This document shows, piece after piece, positions 1-8,533 of a DNA stretch of 64,000 bases; positions within the stretch are counted from its first letter, which is position 1; each line of letters starts with the position of its first letter. Both the position numbers and the translations under genes were made by a program. Under the pieces are notes generated by a model. The model made no database searches, was not told the DNA's origin, and worked only from the letters and a program-made list of their open reading frames with translations. Source of the DNA: Methylocella silvestris BL2 (GTDB lineage: Bacteria; Pseudomonadota; Alphaproteobacteria; Rhizobiales; Beijerinckiaceae); the NCBI RefSeq assembly GCF_000021745.1, contig NC_011666.1:1798001-1862000 (forward strand). The letters are read 5' to 3'.

Positions 1-958
1 CGAGCAAAACTTCGCCGAGCGCGCGGCTGCGTTCGGCCAGCTGTTCCTCCTGCATCAACGCGATCGCCGCGCGCCCGACCGCGGCGGCGAGCGGATTGCC
101 GCCAAACGTCGAGCCATGGCTGCCAGGGGTGAACACATCCATGAGCGCGCGGCGCGCAATGAACGCCGAAACGGGCATCAGGCCGCCGCCGAGCGCCTTG
201 CCGACGATGAGGCCGTCCGGGACGGCGTCTTCATGCTGGAAGCAGAAATTGCGGCCGGTACGGCCAAAGCCCGATTGCACCTCGTCGAACAGAAGCAGAA
301 TGCCGTGCCGGTCGCAGATGCGGCGCAGATTGGCGAGATAGCCCTCCGGCGGGACAATGACGCCGCCCTCTCCCTGGATCGGCTCGACCAGCACCGCGGC
401 GGTGCAGCGGTTGATCGCAAGCTCGATCGCGTCGGCGTCGCCGAAAGGGACCGAGGCAAAGCCGGGCGCGAATGGCCCGAAGCCGCGTTTTGAATTGGGA
501 TCGTCGGAAAAGCCGACGATCGTTGTCGTGCGGCCATGGAAATTGCCATAAGCGACGATGATTTCGGCCTTGTCGGCGGGGATCGCGAGTTCGTCATAGG
601 CGTAGCGCCGGGCGGCCTTGATCGCCGTCTCGACCGCCTCGGCTCCCGTATTCATCACGAGGCAGGAGTCGAGACCGGCAAATTGCGCAAGCTCCTGGCA
701 GAATCCGCCAAGGTTATCCGAGTGAAAGGCGCGGGAGACGATGTCGAGCCGCTCGAGCTGGTCGCGCATGGCCTTCACCAGCCGCGGATGCAGATGACCG
801 AAGCTCGCGGCGGAATAGGCGCTCATCATGTCGATGTAGCGATGTCCGTCCACATCGAAAACATGGGCGCCGCGCCCGTGCGACAGCACGACCGGAAGCG
901 GCGCGTAATTTTGGGCGCCGAAGACATGTTCGCGGTTGATCGCCTGCTGCCCGGACAT
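1..958 (-). CDS. rocD: Ornithine--oxo-acid aminotransferase, C-terminus cut by window edge
   Basis: A PLP-dependent class III aminotransferase that moves the delta-amino group of ornithine to 2-oxoglutarate, giving glutamate semialdehyde (arginine/ornithine catabolism, cytosol). About 319 residues are visible. The N-terminus reads NREHVFGAQNYAPLPVVLSHG, typical of ornithine aminotransferase rather than acetylornithine aminotransferase. Further in are the PLP-phosphate loop NTGAEAVETAIK, LLLFDEVQSGFGRTG (the PLP-ring Asp) and the Schiff-base lysine in VGKALGGG. The ATG at 958 is preceded only by a weak AGAGCTC. The gene runs off the left edge, so its last quarter and its neighbours on that side are unseen. 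Confidence 0.9.
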   Translation of the reverse strand, partial: MSGQQAINREHVFGAQNYAPLPVVLSHGRGAHVFDVDGHRYIDMMSAYSAASFGHLHPRLVKAMRDQLERLDIVSRAFHSDNLGGFCQELAQFAGLDSCLVMNTGAEAVETAIKAARRYAYDELAIPADKAEIIVAYGNFHGRTTTIVGFSDDPNSKRGFGPFAPGFASVPFGDADAIELAINRCTAAVLVEPIQGEGGVIVPPEGYLANLRRICDRHGILLLFDEVQSGFGRTGRNFCFQHEDAVPDGLIVGKALGGGLMPVSAFIARRALMDVFTPGSHGSTFGGNPLAAAVGRAAIALMQEEQLAERSRALGEVLL

Positions 959-1119
959 AACGAGCTCTGCTTTAGAAGATTAACTGCGTGGCTTACGCCG
1001 CCTTTGGGGGCAGATCATGGCGCAAATCGCCGATCGCCAAAACAGAGCCGGATTAAGGCTGCAGCGCGCCCTGCCGCGTCGAAACAGCGCAGCGGAGAAG
1101 CTTTGCGGCGTCCAGGAGG

Positions 1120-1644
1120 CTAACCGGCGCCATTCGCCACGCGCCGCGCGGGCTTTTTCGCCCGCGGCAGTTTGCCCGGCCATTTTACTATGTGGTGCGG
1201 ATAGTCGTTGAGGGCAATCTCGGTTTCGAGCGCGACGACCTTGCCTTTCGCCGACGCGCCCGCCGCATGGACCGTCTCTGTCGAGCCCGATACGAGCGGA
1301 TGCCACCAATAAAGATCTCGGCCTTCGGCGACGAGGCGATAGGCGCAGGAGGGCGGCAGCCAGGATAGCGCGCGCGCCGTCTCCGGCGTCAGTTTGATGC
1401 AGTCGCGCACCCTGCGGCGGCGATTGGCGTAATCGGAGCAGCGGCAAGCGTTGGCGTCGAACAGCCTGCAGGCGACCTCGGTGAAATAGATCTCGCCCGT
1501 ATCTTCATCCTCGAGCTTCACGAGGCAGCAACGGCCGCAGCCGTCGCAAAGGCTCTCCCATTCCGTCTTGTTCATTTCTTCGAGAGATTTTTGCCGCCAA
1601 AATGGCGCCGCGGCGATTTTCGGCTCCTCTGGCGAAAGCGCCAT
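1120..1644 (-). CDS. UPF0260 / YcgN-type Cys-cluster protein
   Basis: A 174-residue cytosolic protein of the UPF0260 (YcgN/YkgJ-like) family, whose conserved cysteines suggest metal or Fe-S binding; its biochemical role is unknown. The signature CDGCGRCC follows WESL near residue 30, and later Cys residues lie in [19 protein letters not shown] and DCIKLTPE. The ATG at 1644 gives the usual family N-terminus ([11 protein letters not shown]). The frame stays open upstream to 1911, but that extension is Arg/Pro/Ser-rich and unlike the family. It diverges from the penicillin-binding protein gene across a 315-nt gap. Confidence 0.85.
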   Translation of the reverse strand: MALSPEEPKIAAAPFWRQKSLEEMNKTEWESLCDGCGRCCLVKLEDEDTGEIYFTEVACRLFDANACRCSDYANRRRRVRDCIKLTPETARALSWLPPSCAYRLVAEGRDLYWWHPLVSGSTETVHAAGASAKGKVVALETEIALNDYPHHIVKWPGKLPRAKKPARRVANGAG

Positions 1645-1959
1645 CCCCGGCTTCTCCGCAGCCGGCGCGGCGGGGCATTTTTCACGGGAATTGGGCGAGG
1701 ATCGCGGCACGGCGGAGGGAGCGCCTTTCCATTTCATTCGGCATGCGGGTGAGCCCGAGGGCTTGCGCTTCCTTGTGACAATCGTCAAGCCGCTTGCTAA
1801 ACTGCCGCTTGCGCCTTCGAGCGGCCGGAATGATCTATATAATCGGCTGCGGCGGTCTCCATCCCCTGGGTCCTTCCGCTGCGAGCGTCGTCCGCCTGCA
1901 CGGGCCTTCAACCTTCGCCCAAGCTATTTCCGGAGCGTTCATTCAGGTGCTTAAGGGTC
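1645..1959. other. Divergent intergenic region (UPF0260 / PBP1A)
   Basis: This gap holds the divergent control signals of the two flanking genes. An exact TATAAT hexamer lies at 1838-1843, reading toward the PBP gene, with no convincing -35 partner (TTCGAG, 16 nt upstream, is weak). At the right end is the short direct repeat described separately. I see no open frame with coding character. Confidence 0.4.
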
Positions 1960-1980
1960 TTGCAAGTGCTTAAGGGTCTT
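1947..1980 (+). repeat. 15-bp direct repeat over the PBP1A start
   Basis: The 15-mer GTGCTTAAGGGTCTT occurs at 1947-1961 and again, identical, at 1966-1980 (period 19). The second copy lies inside the first codons of the penicillin-binding protein. The first copy contains a GTG in another frame that reads only eight codons before TAA at 1971-1973. It looks like a local tandem duplication. Confidence 0.8.
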
Positions 1981-4194
1981 CGCGAGACGCGGCTTTGGAA
2001 ACGCGCCGCCACGGCGCTGCTCGCGTTCGACGCCTTCATCGATTCGTCCATGTTCGCCAGCGGCGAGCGGTCGAAGGAGCGCTACGCCGCCTTTTCCGCC
2101 TTCATGGATCGCTTCCACGTCGCAGGCTGGCGGCGCGTTGCGGTTGAGCTTGCCTGCGAGACGCTGACGCTCAGCATCGGCGCCGGCATTGTCGCCCTGA
2201 CGCTGGCGATCCCGGCCTTCCGCGAAACCTCGGACGACTGGCTGAAGAAACAGGATCTCGCAATCACCTTTCTCGACCGCTACGGCCAGGAAGTCGGCCG
2301 GCGCGGCATCAAGCACGACGATTCCGTCTCCTTCGAGGAACTGCCCGAAAATCTGATCGACGCGGTGCTATCGACCGAGGATCGCCGTTTCTTCGAGCAT
2401 TTCGGCGTCGACATCATCGGCACCGCGCGCGCTCTGACGGTGAATGCGCGCGCCGATACGGTCGTGCAGGGCGGCTCCTCGATCACGCAGCAACTCGCCA
2501 AGAACCTCTTTCTGTCCAACAAGCGCACGCTCGAGCGCAAGATCAAGGAAGCCTATCTCGCCGTCTGGCTCGAGTTCCGGCTCTCCAAAAAGCAGATTTT
2601 GCAGCTTTATTTCGACCGCGCCTATCTTGGCGGCGGCGCTTTCGGGGTGCAGGCCGCCTCGCAATTTTATTTCGGCAAATCGGTGCGGGACCTGACGCTG
2701 GCGGAAGCGGCGATGATCGCCGGCCTGTTCAAGGCGCCGACCAAATATGCGCCCCATGTCAATCTGCCGGCCGCGCGCGCCCGGGCGCATGACGTCCTGA
2801 GCAATATGGTCGACGCCGGCTATCTGACCGAGGGGCAGATCTATGCGGCGCTGCGCAATCCCGCAACGCCGGTTGACCGCAACAAGACGACGAGCCCGGA
2901 CTGGTATCTCGACTACGCCTATGAAGAGGTGAAGAAGCTCAGCGAGGAGGGAAAGCTCGGCGACGAGCGCGTGCTGACCGTCCGGACGGCGCTCGACTCC
3001 GGCCTGCAGGAACACGCCGACGCGACGATCGAAGACCAGTTGCGCCAGTCGGGGCCGAGTTACCACGCCAAGCAAAGCGCCGTCGTGGTGTTCGAGCCGA
3101 ACGGCGCCCTGCGCGCCATGGTCGGCGGGCGCGATTATGGCGCGAGCCAGTTCAACCGCGCGACGGACGCCTTGCGCCAGCCCGGCTCCTCGTTCAAACC
3201 CTTCGTCTATCTGACGGCGCTGATGACCGGAAAATTCAAGCCGACGACCATCGTCGTCGACGCGCCGATCTGCATCGGCAATTGGTGCCCGCGCAATTAC
3301 AAGAACACCTATGCCGGTTCGCTGCCGCTTGTGACGGCGCTGGCGCGCTCGCTGAACACCGTCGCGGTGCGGCTGTCCGTCGCGATCGGCGCCGCCGATT
3401 CCGTCCCCGGGCACAATAACGTCTTTGAAAGCGCCAAGCGCGGCCGCGCCAAAATCATCGAGACGGCGCGCGCAATGGGCCTGACGACGCCTCTCGTCGA
3501 TACGGTCTCGCTGCCGATCGGCGCGGCAGAAGTGACAGTGATCGATATGGCCTCCGCTTATTGCACCTTCGCCAATGGCGGGCTGCGCGCTCCGCCCTTC
3601 GCCGCCGTGCAGATCTTGAACAGCCGCGGCGAGGAGATCTACCGCCATGACCGCGACGGACCGCAGCCCCGCCAGATCATCCCGCGCGAGACCATCGAAA
3701 CGATGGTCTCGATGATGACGCAAGTCGTCCAGGCCGGCACCGGCAAGCGCGCGCAGCTTGACAATATCGAGGTCGCCGGCAAGACCGGCACGACCAATGG
3801 CTATAAGGACGCGTGGTTCATCGGCTACACCGGCAATTATGTCGCGGCGGTCTGGTTCGGCAATGACGACGATACGCCAATGGAAAAAATGACCGGCGGC
3901 TCGCTTCCGGCCGGCACATGGCATGACATCATGGCTTATGCCCATCAGGGGATCGAATTGAAGCCGCTGCCCGGGCGTCCGGCGCCGACCGGCCCTGCCC
4001 CCGTCGTGGCGGCCGGCGGTCCGGCCGCAGGCGCGCCGCAACGGCCGGCGAGCCTGTCGTCACGGTCGGCCGAGACGCTGCGCGCGATCGGCGCGGCGAT
4101 GGCGGACGCCGAGAAGCGGCGGGAAGACGCCGGGCTCGGCGCCGCCAACGCCGCCTCCGTCTCGCATACGGGCGCGCAGCCCGGCGGCGGTTGA
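1960..4194 (+). CDS. Class A penicillin-binding protein (PBP1A type)
   Basis: A bifunctional peptidoglycan glycosyltransferase/DD-transpeptidase that polymerises and cross-links lipid II-derived glycan on the periplasmic face of the inner membrane. It is 744 residues. A basic cytoplasmic N-terminus of about 65 residues precedes one membrane helix (about 66-87). The transglycosylase domain has the catalytic Glu in STEDRRFFEHFG (E140) and GGSSITQQLAKNLF. The transpeptidase motifs are SSFK (S410-K413), SLN (464-466) and KTGT (608-611). The C-terminal tail is Pro/Ala-rich. The start is uncertain: TTG at 1960, GTG at 1966 or ATG at 2050 are all in frame, and the repeat at the first two blurs the ribosome-binding signal. 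Confidence 0.92.
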   Translation: MQVLKGLRETRLWKRAATALLAFDAFIDSSMFASGERSKERYAAFSAFMDRFHVAGWRRVAVELACETLTLSIGAGIVALTLAIPAFRETSDDWLKKQDLAITFLDRYGQEVGRRGIKHDDSVSFEELPENLIDAVLSTEDRRFFEHFGVDIIGTARALTVNARADTVVQGGSSITQQLAKNLFLSNKRTLERKIKEAYLAVWLEFRLSKKQILQLYFDRAYLGGGAFGVQAASQFYFGKSVRDLTLAEAAMIAGLFKAPTKYAPHVNLPAARARAHDVLSNMVDAGYLTEGQIYAALRNPATPVDRNKTTSPDWYLDYAYEEVKKLSEEGKLGDERVLTVRTALDSGLQEHADATIEDQLRQSGPSYHAKQSAVVVFEPNGALRAMVGGRDYGASQFNRATDALRQPGSSFKPFVYLTALMTGKFKPTTIVVDAPICIGNWCPRNYKNTYAGSLPLVTALARSLNTVAVRLSVAIGAADSVPGHNNVFESAKRGRAKIIETARAMGLTTPLVDTVSLPIGAAEVTVIDMASAYCTFANGGLRAPPFAAVQILNSRGEEIYRHDRDGPQPRQIIPRETIETMVSMMTQVVQAGTGKRAQLDNIEVAGKTGTTNGYKDAWFIGYTGNYVAAVWFGNDDDTPMEKMTGGSLPAGTWHDIMAYAHQGIELKPLPGRPAPTGPAPVVAAGGPAAGAPQRPASLSSRSAETLRAIGAAMADAEKRREDAGLGAANAASVSHTGAQPGGG

Positions 4195-4315
4195 CCGCCG
4201 ACCGAATTTGACCTGCCGCCCGGCCTGCGCGCTATTCGCGCGCGCCTCACGCCACAATAAAACACGAATCACGAGCGTCATGCGTTGCGTCCCGCTCTAC
4301 AGGTAGACTGGCTCC

Positions 4316-4894
4316 GTGATTCTCATCGGCAAATTCATTCTCGCAGCTTTCGTCGGCGCCCTGATCGGTCTTGGCGTCACCTATGCGGCCTTGCAGAACG
4401 ATTTCGGCTTCGGCGCCGTGACGGCCGGGCCGTGGACGGCATGGCCAAGGAACGGCGGCCGCGGCGTCGACCCTTACGCCCGCGCCATGCTGGCAAAGTC
4501 CGGCGAGATCCCGCTCGGCGCCTCCGAAGGCTTGAGTTTTATCGCCCGCGCCGACAGCGAAGGCCGCGATCTTGAGCCCGGATGCGACTATATCGTCAGC
4601 GGACAGACGCCGCAGGCGCGTTACTGGACGCTGACCGTGATGACGCCGCAAGGCAGGCTTTTCGCCAACCCTTCAAACCGCAGCGGCTTCACCTCCAGCG
4701 AGATTTTGCGGGCGGCGGACGGCGCCTTCGCCATTGCTCTGTCGCGCCGGGCAAGGCCGGGCAACTGGATTCCGCTCCCCGAAAATGATCCGTTCATCCT
4801 CGATCTGCGCCTCTATGAGTCGGAATTCAGCACGTCGATGCTCTCGTTCGACGCCGCGAACCTGCCGACGATCAAAAGGGGGGCCTGCCGGTGA
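4316..4894 (+). CDS. DUF1214 membrane-anchored protein
   Basis: A 192-residue protein with one N-terminal hydrophobic segment (about residues 2-25) and a periplasmic DUF1214 domain. The domain shows as YWTLTVMTPQGRLFANPSNR and, near the end, GNWIPLPENDPFILDLRLYE. The role of the family is unknown. Starting at GTG 4316 puts the hydrophobic anchor at the very N-terminus. The stop overlaps the next gene's start by 4 nt (GTGA), so the two are translationally coupled. In larger proteins DUF1254 and DUF1214 are fused; here they are split over two adjacent genes. Confidence 0.8.
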   Translation: MILIGKFILAAFVGALIGLGVTYAALQNDFGFGAVTAGPWTAWPRNGGRGVDPYARAMLAKSGEIPLGASEGLSFIARADSEGRDLEPGCDYIVSGQTPQARYWTLTVMTPQGRLFANPSNRSGFTSSEILRAADGAFAIALSRRARPGNWIPLPENDPFILDLRLYESEFSTSMLSFDAANLPTIKRGACR

Positions 4895-5472
4895 ACAGGC
4901 TCGACCGCATTCTCGCCGGCCTGCTCTGGCTGCTTGGCGTCGCGCTGGTGGCGGTGGTGGTTCATCTCATCGCGGTCTTCACCTTGCCAAAGCGCCTCGG
5001 CAATGATCCGGTCAGCCGCCTGTCGGCGCTGGCAAAGCCCGGCGAGATGAGCCTGTTGCCGCTGGCGCGGCCGGGCGCAGAATGGGCGCCCTTTTCCGAT
5101 CCCGCCATGGCGCAGGGCGCCTGTCTCTATGATCTGACGCGCGGGCCGGTCCGCGTTTCCGGCGAGATCGACGCCGACCGCATGCTGACGCTCTCTTTCC
5201 GTACGCCCTCCGGCGAAAACTTCTATTCGATGACGGACCGGGCGGCGCAGCACGGCAGGATCGACGTTCTGCTGCTGACGAGCGAGCAGCTGGAGGCGCT
5301 TGAGGCTGACAGCGACGACGATGACGAGCCGGCGCAGGAGCTCCGCCTTATCGCGCCAACGATCAAGGGATTCGTCCTCGTCAACGCGCTGGCTGCTTTT
5401 CCCAGTGAGACGGCGGAGGCGCGCCAGCGGGTCGCGGCGATGACTTGCGCCCCCGAGGCGCCGCCGGATTGA
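4891..5472 (+). CDS. DUF1254-like membrane-anchored protein
   Basis: A 193-residue partner of the preceding DUF1214 gene. A hydrophobic helix spans about residues 9-30, followed by GNDPVSRLSALAKPGE and a short beta-rich domain (LYDLTRGPVRVSG, MLTLSFRTPSGENFYSMTDRAAQ) that resembles the DUF1254 half of the DUF1254-DUF1214 architecture. An acidic Asp run (DSDDDDE) sits near residue 145. It starts at GTG 4891, overlapping the upstream stop. The pair probably forms one envelope complex; its substrate is unknown. Confidence 0.7.
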   Translation: MNRLDRILAGLLWLLGVALVAVVVHLIAVFTLPKRLGNDPVSRLSALAKPGEMSLLPLARPGAEWAPFSDPAMAQGACLYDLTRGPVRVSGEIDADRMLTLSFRTPSGENFYSMTDRAAQHGRIDVLLLTSEQLEALEADSDDDDEPAQELRLIAPTIKGFVLVNALAAFPSETAEARQRVAAMTCAPEAPPD

Positions 5473-5648
5473 TCGCGCCGCGGCGGCTTTTTGCCGGCAG
5501 TTGCAGCGATCCAATTGACCCATCGAATGACGAAAACGCTCGCTCTTATCCCGGCGGCTTCGCCGATCGCGGACTCTGCAATACCGGCGAGAAAATATTC
5601 CAGACCATCGTCCGGGCCCGACGCCGCGCCCGCGTCGATGCGCCGGCT

Positions 5649-5858
5649 TCAGGACTGCGCTTGGGTGTCCCCATGGCGAGAAGCGGCCGCGGCGGCGATG
5701 GCCTCTTCATGCGGCGACGCTTTTCGCCGCCGGGAATCGGCTGCTTCCACCATGATTTCCCGGCGAACGCCGGTGAAGAAGAGGATCGCGCCCGTCTGCG
5801 AAGGACGCAAGGTCCGGCTTTTCCGCGCCGGCAATTTGAAGGCTAGAAGCTCACCCAT
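5649..5858 (-). CDS. Small conserved protein, unknown function
   Basis: A 69-residue cytosolic protein beginning MGELLAFKLPARK, with a core GAILFFTGVRREIM. Short proteins with this MGELLAFK...GEILFFTGVRYE pattern are common in Rhizobiales; no function is known to me. The ATG at 5858 is chosen because GGAG lies 9 nt before it; the in-frame ATG at 5867 would sit directly on that GGAG. The C-terminus is Ala/Arg-rich and probably disordered. Confidence 0.6.
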   Translation of the reverse strand: MGELLAFKLPARKSRTLRPSQTGAILFFTGVRREIMVEAADSRRRKASPHEEAIAAAAASRHGDTQAQS

Positions 5859-6208
5859 CCCAGTCATCTCCGAACGGTGTCTTGCTCGCGCCGCCGAGCC
5901 CAATCTGGCGATCTTCGATCACAGTACCGCGCCGCGCTTGCCAAAGTTTCCGAGGCCGTTTCACAAACAGAGCAATCGATTTAAACATTCAAAACAAGAG
6001 CGACAGGAGCAGTTTAGCGGCCCCTGCGGCGCTGGCTGTGAGCGATCGCACCTTATCTTCAGGCGCGCCGATGACCGGTCGCGATCGAGCGCTCCCGCCG
6101 GGCCGTGAACGCGCCTGACGGGCCGACCGCGAGATCACGACTTTACGCCGGCAAACTGGGCTGGAGCTTGCGCTCCACTGCAACGCAGCGTCTGACGGTC
6201 GGCGGCTG
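5859..6208. other. 350-nt gap without a recognised gene
   Basis: It lies between two leftward genes. Overlapping frames on both strands here have compositional bias but no recognisable domain or ribosome-binding site. A short AT-richer patch at about 5970-6000 could hold the promoter of the small gene at 5649-5858. I see nothing else. Confidence 0.4.
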
Positions 6209-6589
6209 TCAGAGAAACTGGCTAAGGCCGGGAATGCCGGCGGCGGCCGCGCGCACGCGCTCCGCGCCCGCCTTTTCTTCGGCATAGGCGAACAGAAGGC
6301 GGCCGACCTCCTGCATTTGCGCCATGGAGAGGCCGAGCCCCGAGAGCCGCGCGGCAAGGCCCATAAGCCCACCGCCCATCATGCCCATCAGGCCAGACAG
6401 CATGCCTCTCTGTTCGGCGCCCGCGGCGGCAGCCGCCTCCGCAGCGCCGGGGAAGCGGCTGAACAGGTCATCGATCTGGTCCTGCGGGCCGTCCTTGCGT
6501 AAAAACGCCAGGATCGCGCCGACGGCCTTTCGCGCGGTGTCGGGCTCGATGCCGGCCGTGGCGGAAATTCGGGCAATGAGGTCTTCCAT
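6209..6589 (-). CDS. DUF2267-like small helical protein
   Basis: A 126-residue protein. Its N-terminal half (MEDLIARISATAGIEPDTARKAVGAILAFLRKDGP) resembles DUF2267/YidB-like helical proteins. A Gly/Met-rich middle (GLMGMMGGGLMGLAARLSGLGLS) separates it from a C-terminal helix ending AGIPGLSQFL. The function is unknown. The ATG at 6589 has AAGGACG upstream. The frame extends further upstream, but that part is Arg-rich and non-homologous in look. It diverges from the phosphate transporter gene. Confidence 0.75.
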   Translation of the reverse strand: MEDLIARISATAGIEPDTARKAVGAILAFLRKDGPQDQIDDLFSRFPGAAEAAAAAGAEQRGMLSGLMGMMGGGLMGLAARLSGLGLSMAQMQEVGRLLFAYAEEKAGAERVRAAAAGIPGLSQFL

Positions 6590-6734
6590 GCCGTCGTCCT
6601 TTGGAGGCGGGCGCCGATGGGCGGCGGCGCGATTGAGCAAAACATGCGCGGCAGAGCCAAGCATGCAGCGAGCCAAACCGCGACCCGAAGAAAAAATCAA
6701 GCGCTCTGCGCGCAAGCGGAAAAGGCGCCCGATT

Positions 6735-6752
6735 TTGTCATCGAACCGTCGC
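6735..6752 (+). promoter_or_regulatory. PHO-box-like site before pit
   Basis: TTGTCAT-CGAA-CCGTCGC matches the PhoB direct-repeat consensus CTGTCAT-N4-CTGTCAC at 11 of 14 repeat positions and lies 76 nt before the phosphate transporter start. In Sinorhizobium meliloti the pit operon is repressed by PhoB during phosphate starvation, so a site here would make sense. The match is imperfect. Confidence 0.35.
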
Positions 6753-6828
6753 GCGGCAGGGATAGGCAAGAGCGCCGCCGGCGCATAATCTGGCCGGGTC
6801 CGCGCTCGGCGCATAATCTTAAGGAGCG

Positions 6829-8454
6829 ATGATGACTTCCCTCTCCTCGTCGGAGATTCTGGCGGAGCCGAAGCCGCATTCGGCGAAGCCAGACCTCAAC
6901 CGGCCCATGTCGATGAAGACGGTCGTGGTTCTCCTCGCGGTTCTCGCGCTGGGCCTATTCTTCACCGCTTTCAGCATTTTTCGGGATATTCAGGCGTCGG
7001 GCACGCCTGTCAACAGCGTGCTGCCGTTCCTGCTGCTCGCCCTCGCTCTTCTGATCGCGCTGGGTTTTGAGTTCGTCAACGGCTTTCACGACACCGCCAA
7101 TGCGGTCGCGACCGTCATCTATACCCATTCGCTCGCGCCTTCGATCGCCGTCGTATGGTCGGGCTTCTTCAATTTCCTTGGCGTCCTGTTTTCGACGGGC
7201 GCGGTCGCCTTCGGCATCGTCTCACTGCTGCCCGTGGAGTTGATCCTGCAGGTCGGCTCCGACGCCGGCTTCGCCATGGTCTTCGCCATGCTGATCGCGG
7301 CGATCATCTGGAATTTAGGCACCTGGTGGCTGGGCTTGCCGGCCTCAAGCTCTCACACGCTAATCGGCTCGATCATCGGCGTCGGCGTCGCCAACGCCCT
7401 GATGCGCGGACGCGACGGCACCGCCGGCGTCGACTGGGGCAAGGCGACGGAAATCGGCTATGCGCTGCTGCTGTCGCCCGCGGTCGGCTTCTTCGCCGCC
7501 GGGCTCCTGCTCTTGACCATGAAGGTGCTGATCAGGCGGCCCGAGCTTTACAGCGAACCTAAGGCCAACGCCGCGCCGCCGCTGTGGATCCGCGGACTAT
7601 TGATCTTCACCTCGGCGGGCGTCTCCTTCGCGCATGGCTCGAACGACGGTCAGAAAGGCATGGGCCTCATCATGCTGATCCTGATCGGCACGGTTCCGAC
7701 CGCCTATGCGCTGAACCGCGCCCTGCCGGAAAGCCAGATCGTCAGCTTCATCGAAAACTCCGCCGCGGCCTCGAAAGTGGTCGAGACTGTCGCCGGCGGC
7801 CATCACATCATCGGCGATCCGCGCCCGGCCGTGACCGCCTATGTCGCCTCGCATGAGTTCAACGAGGGAACGCTGCCTTCCCTCGCCGTTCTGATCCGCG
7901 ACATCGCCAGCCAGATCCAGCAATATGGCTCGATCGCGGCGATCCCGGCCGCAACCGTCGGCAACACGCGAAACGATATGTATCTCGCGTCGGAGGCGAT
8001 CCGCGTGCTGCAAAAGGATAAGGCGAGCGACTTGTCGAAAGCCGATCTTGCGGTTCTCGCCAACTATAAAAAGGGCCTCGACTCGGCGACCAAATTTATC
8101 CCCGACTGGGTGAAAGTCTCGGTCGCCATCGCGCTTGGCCTTGGCACCATGATCGGGTGGAAGCGGATCGTCATCACCGTCGGCGAGAAGATCGGCAAGA
8201 CGCATCTGACCTATGGCCAGGGCGCCGCCGCGGAGATCGTCGCCATGGCGACGATCGGCGCCGCCGACAGCTTCGGCCTTCCGGTCTCGACGACGCATGT
8301 TCTCTCATCGGGCGTCGCGGGCACCATGGCCGCGAACGGCTCCGGCGTGCAGATGAGCACGATCCGCAGCCTCGCGCTCGCCTGGGTGCTGACGCTGCCC
8401 TGCGCCATAGCCCTGTCGGCGCTGCTGTTCTTCATCTTCCGCCATCTGTTTTAG
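6829..8454 (+). CDS. pit: Inorganic phosphate transporter, PiT family
   Basis: A low-affinity, proton-coupled symporter for (metal-)phosphate in the inner membrane. It is 541 residues with about ten hydrophobic segments. The duplicated PiT signatures are NGFHDTANAVATVIYT (about residues 83-98) and, in the second half, AHGSNDGQKGMG and FGLPVSTTHVLSSG; the PASSSHTLIGS loop is also present. A roughly 170-residue hydrophilic insertion lies between the halves, as in the longer PiT members. The start ATG-ATG at 6829 follows a good AAGGAG. No DUF47 partner gene is adjacent, unlike the rhizobial orfA-pit operon. A strong terminator follows. Confidence 0.93.
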   Translation: MMTSLSSSEILAEPKPHSAKPDLNRPMSMKTVVVLLAVLALGLFFTAFSIFRDIQASGTPVNSVLPFLLLALALLIALGFEFVNGFHDTANAVATVIYTHSLAPSIAVVWSGFFNFLGVLFSTGAVAFGIVSLLPVELILQVGSDAGFAMVFAMLIAAIIWNLGTWWLGLPASSSHTLIGSIIGVGVANALMRGRDGTAGVDWGKATEIGYALLLSPAVGFFAAGLLLLTMKVLIRRPELYSEPKANAAPPLWIRGLLIFTSAGVSFAHGSNDGQKGMGLIMLILIGTVPTAYALNRALPESQIVSFIENSAAASKVVETVAGGHHIIGDPRPAVTAYVASHEFNEGTLPSLAVLIRDIASQIQQYGSIAAIPAATVGNTRNDMYLASEAIRVLQKDKASDLSKADLAVLANYKKGLDSATKFIPDWVKVSVAIALGLGTMIGWKRIVITVGEKIGKTHLTYGQGAAAEIVAMATIGAADSFGLPVSTTHVLSSGVAGTMAANGSGVQMSTIRSLALAWVLTLPCAIALSALLFFIFRHLF

Positions 8455-8484
8455 GCCGGGATTTCGTTTCGGCGCCAAAACAAG

Positions 8485-8517
8485 GGGCGTGGCGGCCGCG
8501 GCCGTCACGCCCTTTTT
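8485..8517 (+). terminator. Rho-independent terminator of pit
   Basis: Arms 8485-8497 and 8500-8512 pair over 13 bp with one G-T wobble and are followed directly by TTTTT at 8513-8517. It lies between pit and the convergent peptidoglycan-binding gene. Confidence 0.85.
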
Positions 8518-8533
8518 ACGTCGCAGGTCGGCC

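Noticed and set aside
2368-4041. A 557-codon frame opposite the penicillin-binding protein
   Set aside because: Antisense shadow: no motif and low-complexity Arg/Asp/Gly composition, while the sense strand has complete PBP motifs.
5491-6108. A 205-codon plus-strand frame in the 5.5-6.2 kb region
   Set aside because: Ser/Arg/Ala-rich without domain or ribosome-binding site; it overlaps the better-supported small minus-strand gene with GGAG and a family-like MGELLAFK start.
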